A stretch of 64,000 nucleotides of DNA from NCBI RefSeq assembly GCF_900156055.1, contig NZ_FTMQ01000003.1, positions 558,001-622,000 on the forward strand, given 5' to 3'. A program made the position numbers and the translations under genes. This stretch comes from Rhizobium sp. RU33A (GTDB lineage: Bacteria; Pseudomonadota; Alphaproteobacteria; Rhizobiales; Rhizobiaceae). Below, one piece after another: positions 31,866-40,391 of this stretch; within the stretch, counting starts at the first letter, position 1; each line of letters starts with the position of its first letter. The notes under the pieces were generated by a model. That model had not been told where the DNA came from. It did not search any database and saw nothing but the letters and a program-made list of their open reading frames with translations.

Positions 31866-32140
31866 TCAAAACACCCGAAGCGCGGACCTCTCGATATCGG
31901 CCCTGAGCATGGGGTGCAGGCTATGTCGTGAGATCGATCGCGATCGAAGTTCCTGCTTCAGAAACTGCTGGATGCCGATGAGTTCGATCAGGGAAAATTT
32001 CTGGGCTGGATGATGATGAATGAGCAGGTCCAGATCACTTTCTGGTGTCGCCCGCCGTCGAACCGAAGATAAAGAGCGAGGCCGCCCGGTACAGTGGGGG
32101 CAAGCGACTTGTGCCGCGTGATGGCTTCAACCTGTTTCAT
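31866..32140 (-). pseudogene. Broken MNT-type nucleotidyltransferase (antitoxin-like) gene
   Basis: Reading the minus strand from ATG 32140, recognisable pieces of a minimal nucleotidyltransferase appear in successive different frames: MKQVEAITRHKSLAP, then LFIFGSTAGDT, then SDLDLLIHHHPAQKF with LIELIGIQQFLKQEL, then IDLTT, then SLHPMLRADIERSAL to a stop at 31866. The GS...SDLDL motif is the nucleotide-binding signature of MNT proteins such as MntA. At least three frameshifts are needed, so it cannot make the full protein. No HEPN (HepT) partner gene is next to it. Confidence 0.75.
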
Positions 32141-32171
32141 GCGTGGATGTTAGCATAAGGCATTTTGCCCG

Positions 32172-32537
32172 TCACTTTGGCCGCTGCACATCCTGATACA
32201 CCGTCGCCAGTTGCGCCATCCGCGCCGTATAAGCAGCCGTCAGGCAGGCGACGTCGCCCTTGCATTCGCCGCGCTTGGTCAGCCACTCGATCTGCTGGTC
32301 CTGCAATTCGCCCCGCGCGCCCATGGCAAGCAAGCCAGAAAGAAGCTCGAAGGTGGTGACCATCTTCACATCCATGTCGTTCAGCGACAGCGTCTCGCAG
32401 ATGGCCGTCTCGTCCTCGGCAAGGTCGGGCTTCTGGCAGTCGAAACTTGCCGCGTGGGCGGGAAGTCCGCCCACCAGAACGGGGCCGGCTAGAAGTGCAA
32501 AAAGGATGGAGCGCACGGCTGCGGTTGTATCGGACAT
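32172..32537 (-). CDS. LprI-like small secreted protein
   Basis: 121 residues. Signal peptide ending at PAHAA, then the DUF1311/LprI pattern SFDCQKPDLAEDETAICETLSLNDMD (quoted in parts by its spaced cysteines), QIEWLTKRGECKGDVACL and a final AYTARMAQL. Family members bind or inhibit lysozyme in some bacteria; here only the fold can be claimed. ATG 32537 follows GCGAGG by 6 bp; the longer frame upstream runs antisense through the next gene. Confidence 0.75.
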   Translation of the reverse strand: MSDTTAAVRSILFALLAGPVLVGGLPAHAASFDCQKPDLAEDETAICETLSLNDMDVKMVTTFELLSGLLAMGARGELQDQQIEWLTKRGECKGDVACLTAAYTARMAQLATVYQDVQRPK

Positions 32538-32685
32538 GGTCACCTCGCTCGGTTTTAACGTGCCGAAGCAACGCCCGCAGCCGGCCCATCGTTCCATGCA
32601 ATCCGTGCATGTCAGCCTCTCACTATCCGGTGAAAATCCGCAAAAGGTCCTGTCATTGCCAGCCGCAATCCCTACCTTTACCACC

Positions 32686-33753
32686 ATGAACAGAAGAACC
32701 CTCCTAGCCGCCGCAGCCACCGCGCCCTTTCTTTCCGTATCTCGCGCCTTTGCCCAATCGGCAGAGCCCGCCGTGACGGTGCCTGCCGATGAGACGCCGC
32801 CGCCCGCCAATCTCGATGTTATCCGCCCCCGCATCGCGACGCTGCTCGAAGAAGCGCGCAGGCTGGATACACTGGAAACCGTCATTGTCACCCGCAATGG
32901 GGAGACGCTGGGCGAGCGCGCCTATGGCAACAACTCGCTGACCGGCTCCACCAACATCAAGTCCGCCTCGAAATGCGTCGTCTCGGCGCTGGTCGGCATT
33001 GCCATCGACAAGGGCCTGCTGGAAGGCGTCGACCAGCGCATCGAAACGGTCTTGCGCTCGGAATTTCCTGCCGATCCCGATCCCCGCCTGTCGCAGATCA
33101 CGATCGGCCACCTGCTTTCGATGCGCGCTGGCCTTGATCGTATGTCCGGCCCCAATTACGGCCGCTGGGTTGCGAGCCGGAACTGGACCCGTTTCGCGCT
33201 TGCCGCCGATTTCGTCGGGGAGCCCGGCAGCGGCATGCTCTATTCGACCGCTTCCACCCACCTGCTTTCGGTCATCCTGACCAAGGTGTCGGGCAAGCCG
33301 ACGCTGGCGCTTGCTCGTGAATGGCTGGAGCCGCTCGACGGTTTCCGCATCGGCTCCTGGGACCGCGACCCCCAGGGCTACTATCTCGGCGGCAACCAGA
33401 TGGCCATGACGCCGCGCTCGCTGCATGCCTTTGGAGAGCTCTATCGACGGGGTGGCGTCACCGAGGACGGCACCCGGTTGATCTCCGAAGCCTGGATCCG
33501 CGAAAGCTGGATCCGCCGCACCAACTCTGTCTTTAACGGCGATGGCTACGGTTACGCCTGGTTCCTCAAGGAAATGGCCGGCGAGCAGGTCAATTATGCC
33601 TGGGGTTACGGCGGCCAGATGCTCTACATCGTTCCCAACCTCGGCTTGACCGTCACCATGACCTCGAATGAAAGCGCTCCATCGGCACGCACCGGCTACC
33701 GGGACGAGCTTCACGGCCTGATGACACGCATCATCGAAACCGTCAGCACTTGA
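32686..33753 (+). CDS. Secreted serine hydrolase, class C beta-lactamase family
   Basis: 355 residues. Signal peptide of about 24 residues (RRTLLAAAATAPFLSVSRAFAQ). The catalytic SxxK tetrad is SASK at residues 93-96 in NIKSASKCVV; a tyrosine motif YSTAST follows, and WGYGGQMLYIVPNLG stands in place of the KTG box. These families include esterases and peptidases as well as beta-lactamases, so resistance cannot be inferred. ATG 32686 starts at the signal peptide. Confidence 0.82.
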   Translation: MNRRTLLAAAATAPFLSVSRAFAQSAEPAVTVPADETPPPANLDVIRPRIATLLEEARRLDTLETVIVTRNGETLGERAYGNNSLTGSTNIKSASKCVVSALVGIAIDKGLLEGVDQRIETVLRSEFPADPDPRLSQITIGHLLSMRAGLDRMSGPNYGRWVASRNWTRFALAADFVGEPGSGMLYSTASTHLLSVILTKVSGKPTLALAREWLEPLDGFRIGSWDRDPQGYYLGGNQMAMTPRSLHAFGELYRRGGVTEDGTRLISEAWIRESWIRRTNSVFNGDGYGYAWFLKEMAGEQVNYAWGYGGQMLYIVPNLGLTVTMTSNESAPSARTGYRDELHGLMTRIIETVST

Positions 33754-33859
33754 GGCCGACGCGCGTTATCCCCATCTGCGATACACCTTCCTTGGTTCTG
33801 CCTATTTGACGGCGCACGAACCGGGTCTAGAACGTCCATATCGCATGAAGGATCTTCGC

Positions 33860-35266
33860 ATGCCGCGCTTCGACTGCCTCAAACCTGTAGCTGTCATCAT
33901 CGCCCTGATCGCGCCGGTCGCATCGCCGGCGCTTGCCCAGGACAAGGCGGTGCCGAAGAGCCAGATCGAGATGCAGCTCTCCTTTGCGCCGCTGGTCAAG
34001 CAGGCGCGGGGCGCCGTCGTCAACGTCTATGCCGAGCGTCTGGTGCAGACCCGCTCCAGCCTGTTTGCCGGCGACCCCTTCTTCGAACAGTTCTTCGGCC
34101 AGCGCATGCCGAACCGGACCGAAAAGCAGTCTTCGCTCGGCTCCGGCGTCATCGTAGAGGCGGATGGCGTTGTGGTCACCAACAACCACGTCATTGATGG
34201 CGCCGACGACATCAAGGTGGCGCTCGCCGATGGTCGCGAGTTTCCGGTCAAGGTCGTGCTGAAGGACGACCGGCTCGATCTCGCGGTTCTGAAATTCGAG
34301 ACTAACGAGGTCATGCCGACGCTACCGATCGGCAATTCCGATGCGACCGAGGTCGGCGATCTTGTGCTGGCCATCGGCAACCCCTTCGGTGTTGGCCAGA
34401 CGGTGACCTCGGGCATCGTCTCGGCGCTCGCCAGAAACCAGGTGACGGAAGGCGATTTCGGCTTCTTCATCCAGACCGATGCCGCGATCAATCCCGGCAA
34501 TTCGGGCGGTGCCCTCGTCAACATGAATGGCGAGCTGATCGGCATCAACACCGCAATCTTCTCGCGCGGCGGGGGCTCCAACGGTGTCGGCTTCGCCATC
34601 CCTGCCAATCTCGTGCGCGTCTTCCTCGATGCAGCCGATCGCGGTGAAGCGAGCTTCGAACGTCCTTACGTCGGCGCAAGCTTCGAGCCTGTGACCTCCG
34701 ATGTCGCTGAAGCGCTTGGTCTCCAGACCGTACGTGGCGCGCTTGTCGTTAGCGTCGTCGAGGGTGGCCCGGCAGAGAAGGCAGGTCTTAAGCCGGGGCA
34801 GGTCGTGACCGCAGTCAACGGCGTCCCGGTCGAACATCCCGATGCACTCGGCTATCGCCTCACAACGGCTGGCCTCGGCAAGGTAGCCGAACTCACCATC
34901 CAGCAGGATGGCAAGCAGGAGGCAATTCCCCTGCAGCTGGCATCGGCGCCCGAAACCCGGCCGCGCGACATCCAGCTGATCGAGGGCCGCAGCCCCTTCG
35001 CAGGCCTCCGCGCCGGCAACCTCTCGCCGCGCCTTGCCTATGAGCTGAAAATGCCCTCTGAAGTGACGGGCGTCGTCGTGACCGAAGTCATTCGCGGCTC
35101 ACCGGCTGCCCGGCTCGGCTTTGCCCCGCGCGACATCGTCGTGGCCGTGAATGGCGAGCCGATCACATCCGTTGATGATCTGCAGACCATGTCCGAGAGC
35201 GACCCGGGCTTCTGGCGGGTCGAGATCGAGCGTGGCGGACAGCGAATCCGGCAGATCTTCCGATGA
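33860..35266 (+). CDS. DegP/DegQ-type periplasmic serine protease
   Basis: 468 residues. Envelope protease/chaperone that removes misfolded proteins. Signal peptide to PALAQ; trypsin-like domain with H110 in NNHVIDGAD, aspartate in DDRLDLAVLKF and serine in NPGNSGGALV; then two PDZ domains (VEGGPAEKAGLKPGQ and RGSPAARLGFAPRD). ATG 33860 is chosen because AAGGA lies 7 bp upstream and the signal peptide starts cleanly; ATGs at 33806 and 33845 are alternatives. Its stop overlaps the rarA start by 4 bp. Confidence 0.92.
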   Translation: MPRFDCLKPVAVIIALIAPVASPALAQDKAVPKSQIEMQLSFAPLVKQARGAVVNVYAERLVQTRSSLFAGDPFFEQFFGQRMPNRTEKQSSLGSGVIVEADGVVVTNNHVIDGADDIKVALADGREFPVKVVLKDDRLDLAVLKFETNEVMPTLPIGNSDATEVGDLVLAIGNPFGVGQTVTSGIVSALARNQVTEGDFGFFIQTDAAINPGNSGGALVNMNGELIGINTAIFSRGGGSNGVGFAIPANLVRVFLDAADRGEASFERPYVGASFEPVTSDVAEALGLQTVRGALVVSVVEGGPAEKAGLKPGQVVTAVNGVPVEHPDALGYRLTTAGLGKVAELTIQQDGKQEAIPLQLASAPETRPRDIQLIEGRSPFAGLRAGNLSPRLAYELKMPSEVTGVVVTEVIRGSPAARLGFAPRDIVVAVNGEPITSVDDLQTMSESDPGFWRVEIERGGQRIRQIFR

Positions 35267-36573
35267 GTGACCTCTTCGCGCCGCAGATGTCAAAGGAAAT
35301 GGCCGAGCGTCGCCCGCTCGCCGATCGCCTGCGGCCGAAAAGCCTGAGTGAAGTCACCGGCCAGGAACACCTGACCGGCGAGGATGGCGTGCTCGCCCGG
35401 ATGATCGCCTCCGGCTCGCTCGGTTCGATGATCTTCTGGGGCCCGCCAGGTACCGGCAAGACCACTGTCGCTCGGCTCCTGTCCGGCGAGGCGGGGCTTG
35501 CCTTCGAGCAGATCTCGGCGATCTTCTCCGGCGTCGCCGACCTGAAGAAAGTCTTCGAGAGCGCCCGCCTGCGCCGCATGGAAGGCCGCCAGACCCTGCT
35601 TTTCGTCGATGAGATCCATCGCTTCAACCGCGCCCAGCAGGACAGTTTCTTGCCTGTCATGGAAGACGGCACCGTCATCCTCGTCGGTGCGACCACCGAG
35701 AACCCCAGCTTCGAACTGAATGCTGCTCTCTTGTCCCGCGCCCGGGTCCTCACCTTCAAGAGCCATGATGCCGAAAGCATCGAGACGCTTTTGAAGCGCG
35801 CCGAGGAAACCGAAGCCAAGCCGCTGCCGCTGGATGCCGATGCCCGTGCAACTCTGATCCGCATGGCCGATGGCGATGGCCGCGCCTCGCTGACGCTCGC
35901 CGAAGAAGTTTGGCGTGCCGCCCGCCCGGGCGAGGTCTTCGACACCGAGGGCTTAGGCAAAATCGTCCAGCGTCGCGCGCCGGTTTACGACAAGGGCCAG
36001 GACGGCCACTACAACCTGATCTCGGCCCTCCACAAGGCGGTGCGCGGCTCGGATCCGGATGCGGCGCTCTACTATCTCTGCCGCATGTTCGATGCCGGCG
36101 AAGATCCGCTTTATCTCGGCCGCCGTTTGGTGCGCATGGCGGTCGAAGACATCGGGCTTGCCGACCCCCAGGCGCTAGTCGTCTGCAATGCCGCCAAGGA
36201 CGCCTATGATTATCTGGGCTCCCCGGAAGGCGAGCTGGCGCTGGCGCAGGCTTGCGTCTATCTCGCCACCGCGCCGAAGTCGAACGGCGTCTATGTCGCC
36301 TACAAGGCCGCCATGCGCGCCGCCAAGGAGCACGGCTCACTTTTGCCGCCCAAGCACATCCTGAACGCCCCGACCAAGCTGATGAAGGCGGAAGGCTACA
36401 ACGAAGGCTATCTCTACGACCATGACCAGCCGGACGCTTTTTCCGGCCAGGACTATTTCCCGGAGAAAATGGGCCGCAAGACCTTCTACGATCCGCCGGA
36501 GCGTGGCTTCGAACGGGAGATCAAGAAGCGCCTCGACTGGTGGGCGAAGCTTCGCCGTGAGCGCGGCGGCTGA
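35263..36573 (+). CDS. rarA: Replication-associated recombination protein A (AAA+ ATPase)
   Basis: MgsA/RarA ATPase that acts at stalled replication forks. 436 residues. Walker A GPPGTGKTT at residues 60-68, Walker B LLFVDEIHRFN, sensor 1 GATTENPSFELN, and the C-terminal tetramerisation region with DIGLADPQALVVCNAAKDAY. Overlap with the protease gene (ATGA) shows co-translation, an arrangement common in Rhizobiales. Confidence 0.95.
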   Translation: MSDLFAPQMSKEMAERRPLADRLRPKSLSEVTGQEHLTGEDGVLARMIASGSLGSMIFWGPPGTGKTTVARLLSGEAGLAFEQISAIFSGVADLKKVFESARLRRMEGRQTLLFVDEIHRFNRAQQDSFLPVMEDGTVILVGATTENPSFELNAALLSRARVLTFKSHDAESIETLLKRAEETEAKPLPLDADARATLIRMADGDGRASLTLAEEVWRAARPGEVFDTEGLGKIVQRRAPVYDKGQDGHYNLISALHKAVRGSDPDAALYYLCRMFDAGEDPLYLGRRLVRMAVEDIGLADPQALVVCNAAKDAYDYLGSPEGELALAQACVYLATAPKSNGVYVAYKAAMRAAKEHGSLLPPKHILNAPTKLMKAEGYNEGYLYDHDQPDAFSGQDYFPEKMGRKTFYDPPERGFEREIKKRLDWWAKLRRERGG

Positions 36574-36600
36574 TAGCGACTTGCCTATCGTCATTTCAGC

Positions 36601-36615
36601 TTAAGCTGCTTTTAA
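36601..36615. promoter_or_regulatory. CtrA-type motif upstream of the GGDEF gene
   Basis: Exact TTAA-N7-TTAA (TTAAGCTGCTTTTAA), the full consensus of the alphaproteobacterial cell-cycle regulator CtrA, 40 bp before the start of the diguanylate cyclase gene. The same bases also form a small GCTTAA/TTAAGC hairpin, so a role as a weak rarA terminator is the alternative. Confidence 0.5.
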
Positions 36616-36655
36616 GCGCTGTGCTCTAGGCTCCCGGCCGAACAGGGGATCGTGC

Positions 36656-38161
36656 ATGGCGAAAGAGATGGATGGATGGCACATGCCAGGCGCGAACGCC
36701 GCGCGGCGTCTTGGCCTGCCGGCCATGGTAAAGCTGTCCTCCATAGTGCTGATCACGCTTTCGGCCTTGTCGCTGCTCTTCATCGGCTACATCGCCTCGC
36801 GCAAGGCCGATGATATCGCCGCCGAAAAGCAGACCATGCTGCTGGAGAATGTGCTGCGAGATCGCCAGAGCCTGCTGGCCCGCGACCAGCTGGGTCTGGC
36901 CCGCTGGGATCGCTCGGTGAAATACATCACCCTCAAGTTTCACGCCTCCTACGTCATTGAGGAATTCGTCTCTTCGCTCTGGTACGATTTCGGCCATGAG
37001 CGCAGTTTCCTGATCGGCCCCGGTGGTCGCGTCTTGATGTCGGCCTGGCAAGACGAGGTGGATCTGACCGCCCGCGATCTGAAACCCGGCGATGATCTGA
37101 GGGCACTCGCCGAACTGGCGCTGACCCGCCACCACGCGCATCGCACCACGATCGACGGTGGTTTCGGCCAGCGGCCGGTGCCGACATCGCAAGTGCATGC
37201 CATCGCGGCCTTCGGCTTTGCCGAAGTCGACGGAGAGGTCATGCTGGCGACCGCCATGGCGATCGTGCCCGACGACGGCGAGGTGGCGCTGCCGCAAGGC
37301 GACCCAGTCATCCTGGTCTCTGCCCGGCCAATCGATGCCGATCTGGTGGCCGATCTCAACTCGCAACTCGAATATGAAAACCTGCAGTTCAACCGCAATG
37401 GCGACGGGTTGCTGACGGTGAAAAGCGCCGATGGTCAGGCACTCGGCAGTTTCGACTTCACGCTGTTCAAGCCGGGTGCCGATATCTGGACCATCGTCGT
37501 TCCCGCCGTCGTCTTGCTCTGCGGCCTCATGTTCGCCGCAAGCTTCGTGCTCGGCCGCTATATCGGCAGGCTGTCGGAGCGTCTGGAGGAGAGCGAGTGG
37601 CGCAACCGCGAGCTCGCCCATCGGGATGCGCTCTCGGGCCTTGCCAACCGCCTCTGCTTCGACAAGGCGCTGCACGAGGCCGCCGATCGGCTGGCCCATG
37701 CGCCGTTTGCGGTGATCGCCTGTGATCTCGATCGTTTCAAGGCCGTCAACGATCTGCATGGCCACGGCGCCGGCGACGAGGTCATCCGCGTGGTGGCCGA
37801 GCGGCTCCGCGAGGCCGTTGGTGAAAACGGTCTGGTCGGCCGGGTCGGCGGCGACGAATTCGTCATCCTCGTGCATGCCTTCCGCGACCGGCCGCGCTTG
37901 TCGATGCTCGCCCAGTCGATCATCGCCTCGGTCTCCCGGCCGATTACGCTCTCGACCGGACCGGAGGTCGATGTCGGCATCAGCCTCGGCTTGGCTATAG
38001 CGCCCGAAAACGGTGCAGCCGCGCGGCCGATCATGGCGATCGCCGACCGGGCGCTCTATGCATCCAAGCAAGGTGGCCGGGGACGCTCCTTTTTCGCCGA
38101 GGATCTGGTCCCGGAGGACGGGGCGCGGGCGGAAGCCGCAACTCGGGTCGACGCGGCCTGA
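36656..38161 (+). CDS. Membrane CHASE4-GGDEF diguanylate cyclase
   Basis: 501 residues. TM1 at about 25-47, a periplasmic CHASE4-like sensor with RDQLGLARWDRSVKYI (residues 76-91), TM2 at about 277-300, then a GGDEF domain with DLDRFKAVNDLHGHGAGDE and the active site GGDEF at 398-402. Makes c-di-GMP from GTP. The RxxD inhibitory site five residues before the active site is absent (GENG there), so no product feedback by that route. No EAL domain. A CtrA-like motif precedes the gene. Confidence 0.92.
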   Translation: MAKEMDGWHMPGANAARRLGLPAMVKLSSIVLITLSALSLLFIGYIASRKADDIAAEKQTMLLENVLRDRQSLLARDQLGLARWDRSVKYITLKFHASYVIEEFVSSLWYDFGHERSFLIGPGGRVLMSAWQDEVDLTARDLKPGDDLRALAELALTRHHAHRTTIDGGFGQRPVPTSQVHAIAAFGFAEVDGEVMLATAMAIVPDDGEVALPQGDPVILVSARPIDADLVADLNSQLEYENLQFNRNGDGLLTVKSADGQALGSFDFTLFKPGADIWTIVVPAVVLLCGLMFAASFVLGRYIGRLSERLEESEWRNRELAHRDALSGLANRLCFDKALHEAADRLAHAPFAVIACDLDRFKAVNDLHGHGAGDEVIRVVAERLREAVGENGLVGRVGGDEFVILVHAFRDRPRLSMLAQSIIASVSRPITLSTGPEVDVGISLGLAIAPENGAAARPIMAIADRALYASKQGGRGRSFFAEDLVPEDGARAEAATRVDAA

Positions 38162-38357
38162 TGATCCCTGCGCGAGCGGCGAAGCGCTCTGTCGCCTTCA
38201 GGCGGGCGGTCTCACCGCTGCCGGGCGCATCAGGGGCCGCCGGTCTGATCTTGCTGGTAGAAGAACATGGCCGCGCCGGAACACTCCGCCCGTCTTCGAG
38301 CAGAGAGCGGGAGGTTCCACGCCGGGTCGGGAGGCGACGCCAAGACGCAGAGCCGTT

Positions 38358-38669
38358 TCAGGAGGCCTTTTGTTTTGGCTGGACGGCCGGGGCGGCGATC
38401 ATCTTGACCTTGGATTCGGCCAGTCCGTGATGGCCTTCCATGTCGACGATCAGATGCCAGTGGCCGCTTTCCGGAATGGCGATCTTCAGCGGCGACTTCT
38501 TCGCTACGCCACCCTGGAATTTGTAATCGAGCGTTTCCTTGAAGCGCTGAAAATTGGCCGGCGTCATCAGCCGCACATTGTTCACCGCCGACAGCGTCAC
38601 TTCGATGATCGTGCCGGCACGCTGTTCCTTCAGGTCGTAATGGGTGAAGCGGAAGGTCGGTTTGGACAT
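38358..38669 (-). CDS. DUF1883 domain protein
   Basis: 103 residues. MSKPTFRFTHYDLKEQRAGT and the SGHWHLIVDMEGHHGLAES motif identify DUF1883, a small beta-rich family of unknown function sometimes fused to TIR domains; no TIR domain is here. Ribosome site GGAGA upstream. The C-terminus ends in a lysine/glutamine tail. Confidence 0.8.
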   Translation of the reverse strand: MSKPTFRFTHYDLKEQRAGTIIEVTLSAVNNVRLMTPANFQRFKETLDYKFQGGVAKKSPLKIAIPESGHWHLIVDMEGHHGLAESKVKMIAAPAVQPKQKAS

Positions 38670-38820
38670 TTCGCTTGGGTCTCCGTCCGTCTTTTAATCT
38701 ATCGTAATGTACCGCAAGGCCGTTAAGGAAGCGTTCGGCGGGCGGGCTCGATAGGTGGGGCAGGGCGGACTTTTTTGGGACGCGGCGTTTATCGGAATGA
38801 AAGAGGGTAGGGCTGTCTGT

Positions 38821-39015
38821 CCTCTCCCCCTTTGTGGGAGAGGTTACAAAATCGAGGGCTTAGCCGATCAGGGCTAAACCTCAGATTTTGTTGGTGAGGG
38901 GATCGGTGCTGCGGGCACGGCGAACGGCCCCCCTCACTTGCGATTTCAGATGTTTAGGCGGCTTGCGCTCGCCTAATTCATCGAAATCGCTTTCTCCCCC
39001 ACCAGGGGGGAGATG
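38821..39015. repeat. Double-palindrome repeat, copy 1
   Basis: About 195 bp built of two hairpins. First: CAAAATC/GATTTTG (38847-38853 with 38884-38890) around TTAGCC/GGCTAA. Second: GCGATTTC/GAAATCGC (38940-38947 with 38983-38990) around TAGGCG/CGCCTA. Both ends carry C-run/G-run hairpins (CTCCCCC...GGGAG). Same architecture as the copies at 39903 and 40756 but with swapped and compensated arms. Confidence 0.85.
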
Positions 39016-39039
39016 GGTTCCGCGGAGGCGTCTCGACGC

Positions 39040-39141
39040 CCTCATGCTGAGGTGCCCGCGTGAAGCGCGGGCCTCGAAGCATCCTGCGAAGGTGGCCTCG
39101 CCCCTTCGAGGCCCTGATGTGTCGGGCACCTCAGGGTGAGG
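39040..39141. repeat. 102-bp imperfect palindromic element
   Basis: The 19-bp ends are inverted copies with 17 matches (CCTCATGCTGAGGTGCCCG at 39040-39058 and CGGGCACCTCAGGGTGAGG at 39123-39141). Inside are a CGCG...CGCG mini-hairpin and CCTCGAAG...CTTCGAGG. This looks like the palindromic intergenic repeats common in Rhizobiales genomes. Confidence 0.75.
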
Positions 39142-39206
39142 GGAAAACTCATGCCCAAGCTTCGCCGCCGGTCGAGATCAACTCCCTCCGGGTGGGGCAT
39201 GCTCGC

Positions 39207-39226
39207 CCTCGGGTTAAACCCGAGGG
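39207..39226. repeat. Near-perfect 21-bp palindrome
   Basis: CCCTCGGGTT at 39206-39215 is mirrored by AACCCGAGGG at 39217-39226 around a single central A. No gene context; part of the repeat mosaic. Confidence 0.6.
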
Positions 39227-39231
39227 ATCGG

Positions 39232-39300
39232 ACGAGGCGCCAGAAGCAACCTGTCTAAGTAATGTATGTGGCTCCTTCCGGCGCCTCGTTCGGCGTTTTT
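39232..39300. repeat. Long-armed hairpin followed by a T run
   Basis: ACGAGGCGCC (39232-39241) pairs perfectly with GGCGCCTCGT (39280-39289) over a 38-nt loop, with a further GAAG/CTTC match inside. CGGCGTTTTTT follows, so it has terminator shape on the + strand although no gene precedes it. Confidence 0.5.
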
Positions 39301-39902
39301 TCCCGCTGCATGCATCTCTCTGGCAAGGCGGCGACGGTCCTTGGAACTTGCGTTCCAGGGATGACCGGGCGCGGGTCCGGCTGCGGCGTCACCGCGAGAT
39401 GACGCTTCAGCCTGGCCGGTGGCCCGGGAGGTTCCCGCCGGATGGTGCACCATTCCGACCGGGACCCTCGCCCGGGGGATGGGGCTTTGGCCATTTGCGA
39501 CCTCACCATCATCCCCGCCGTTTTATCCGCCCCGCCGTCTGGATGTTCGCGACAGCGCTGGCGCCTTGTCTGTGTGCCTCTGAGGCACGTCCTTCCGATC
39601 GGGGTATCCAGCTCCGGGGCATCCGACCCAGTCACCTTCGTATCCAGCCCCACGTCCGGAGGGAGACCGTTGCAGCGGGCCGGGGATTTGTGCCTGCGAG
39701 AGCACGCCACCCCGGCGCCGGCCCCGCCTCGCCTGACATCGCATCGTCAGGTGTATCCGAGGGCGGGACGGGGATTAGGGTAAAGCAGGGGAAATGGTGG
39801 GGGATGAAAAAACATGTCGGGATTTGATTTTGCTCGGAATTTTCTCAAACGCATCCCCCTCGCACTGTGGGAATTGAGAGGTTTTGGGCGGCTTGCGCGG
39901 GG

Positions 39903-40110
39903 CCATCTCCCCCCTTGCGGGGGAGAAAGCGATTTCGATGAATTAGTCGTGGCGCAAGCCACGGCTAAACATCTGAAATCGCAAGAGGGGGGCTTGGTCA
40001 GGCTCTTGCCCACGGAACCGTGCCCCTCTCCAGGAAAATCTGAAGTGTAGGCGGCTTGCGCTCGCCTAAGTCTTCGATTTTCCGTCCTCTCCCGCTTGGG
40101 GGGAGGTGGG
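39903..40110. repeat. Double-palindrome repeat, copy 2
   Basis: 208 bp. First hairpin GCGATTTC/GAAATCGC (39929-39936 with 39975-39982) around CGTGGC-GCAA-GCCACG; second GGAAAATC/GATTTTCC (40033-40040 with 40076-40083) around AGGCG...CGCCT. Bounded by CTCCCCCCTTGCGGGGGAG and a C-run/G-run hairpin ending GGGAGGTGGG. Same orientation as copy 3, so the two are direct repeats around two small genes. Confidence 0.88.
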
Positions 40111-40114
40111 CGGC

Positions 40115-40294
40115 TCACTTCGGGGTGCAGGTCATTCCATTGCGTTGTGCGTTGCTGATGCAATCGCTCTTGTTAATGTAGCTCTCTGCCGAAGCGCCCA
40201 CTATCCTGCCGTTGGGTGCCGTCCGTCGCCACCGCCACCCATCGCTTTTGTAGATCTCCCAGGTATCGCCATTCTTGTCCTTACAGCTTTCCAT
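40115..40294 (-). CDS. Small YegP-like (DUF1508) protein
   Basis: 59 residues, too short for many gene finders. The core DTWEIYKSDGWRWRRTAPNG followed by RIVGASAESYINKSDC matches the DUF1508 repeat (EIYK...WRWR...NG...S..Y..K..C). Ribosome site GGAGGACATA 6 bp before ATG 40294 supports expression. Single repeat rather than the two of E. coli YegP; function unknown. It lies within the direct-repeat-bounded segment, 4 bp from copy 2. Confidence 0.75.
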   Translation of the reverse strand: MESCKDKNGDTWEIYKSDGWRWRRTAPNGRIVGASAESYINKSDCISNAQRNGMTCTPK

Positions 40295-40391
40295 TATGTC
40301 CTCCCTCCGAAAGCAGCCTTGATGCCTACCGGATGCCTCTTTCCTTTGCCACGAACCGAGTGCAATCTCTGGTGGTTTTCGAGGGGCTCGA

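Larger units (their letters stand above)
39016..39902. other. Non-coding mosaic of palindromic sequences
   Basis: About 890 bp in which I see no supportable gene; the open frame at 39060-39827 reads as arginine/proline-rich shadow sequence without a ribosome site. Beyond the elements listed separately (39040-39141, 39207-39226, 39232-39289) it holds GC-rich stretches such as short CCGG/GCGC inverted repeats. Probably built from rhizobial intergenic repeats and decayed sequence. Confidence 0.5.

Noticed and set aside
32686-33753. Calling the serine hydrolase an antibiotic resistance gene
   Set aside because: The SxxK motif is present but the KTG box is replaced, and many family members are esterases or peptidases.
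39060-39827. 255-residue open frame in the repeat mosaic
   Set aside because: Begins inside a palindromic element, has no ribosome site, and its translation is low-complexity without recognisable domains.
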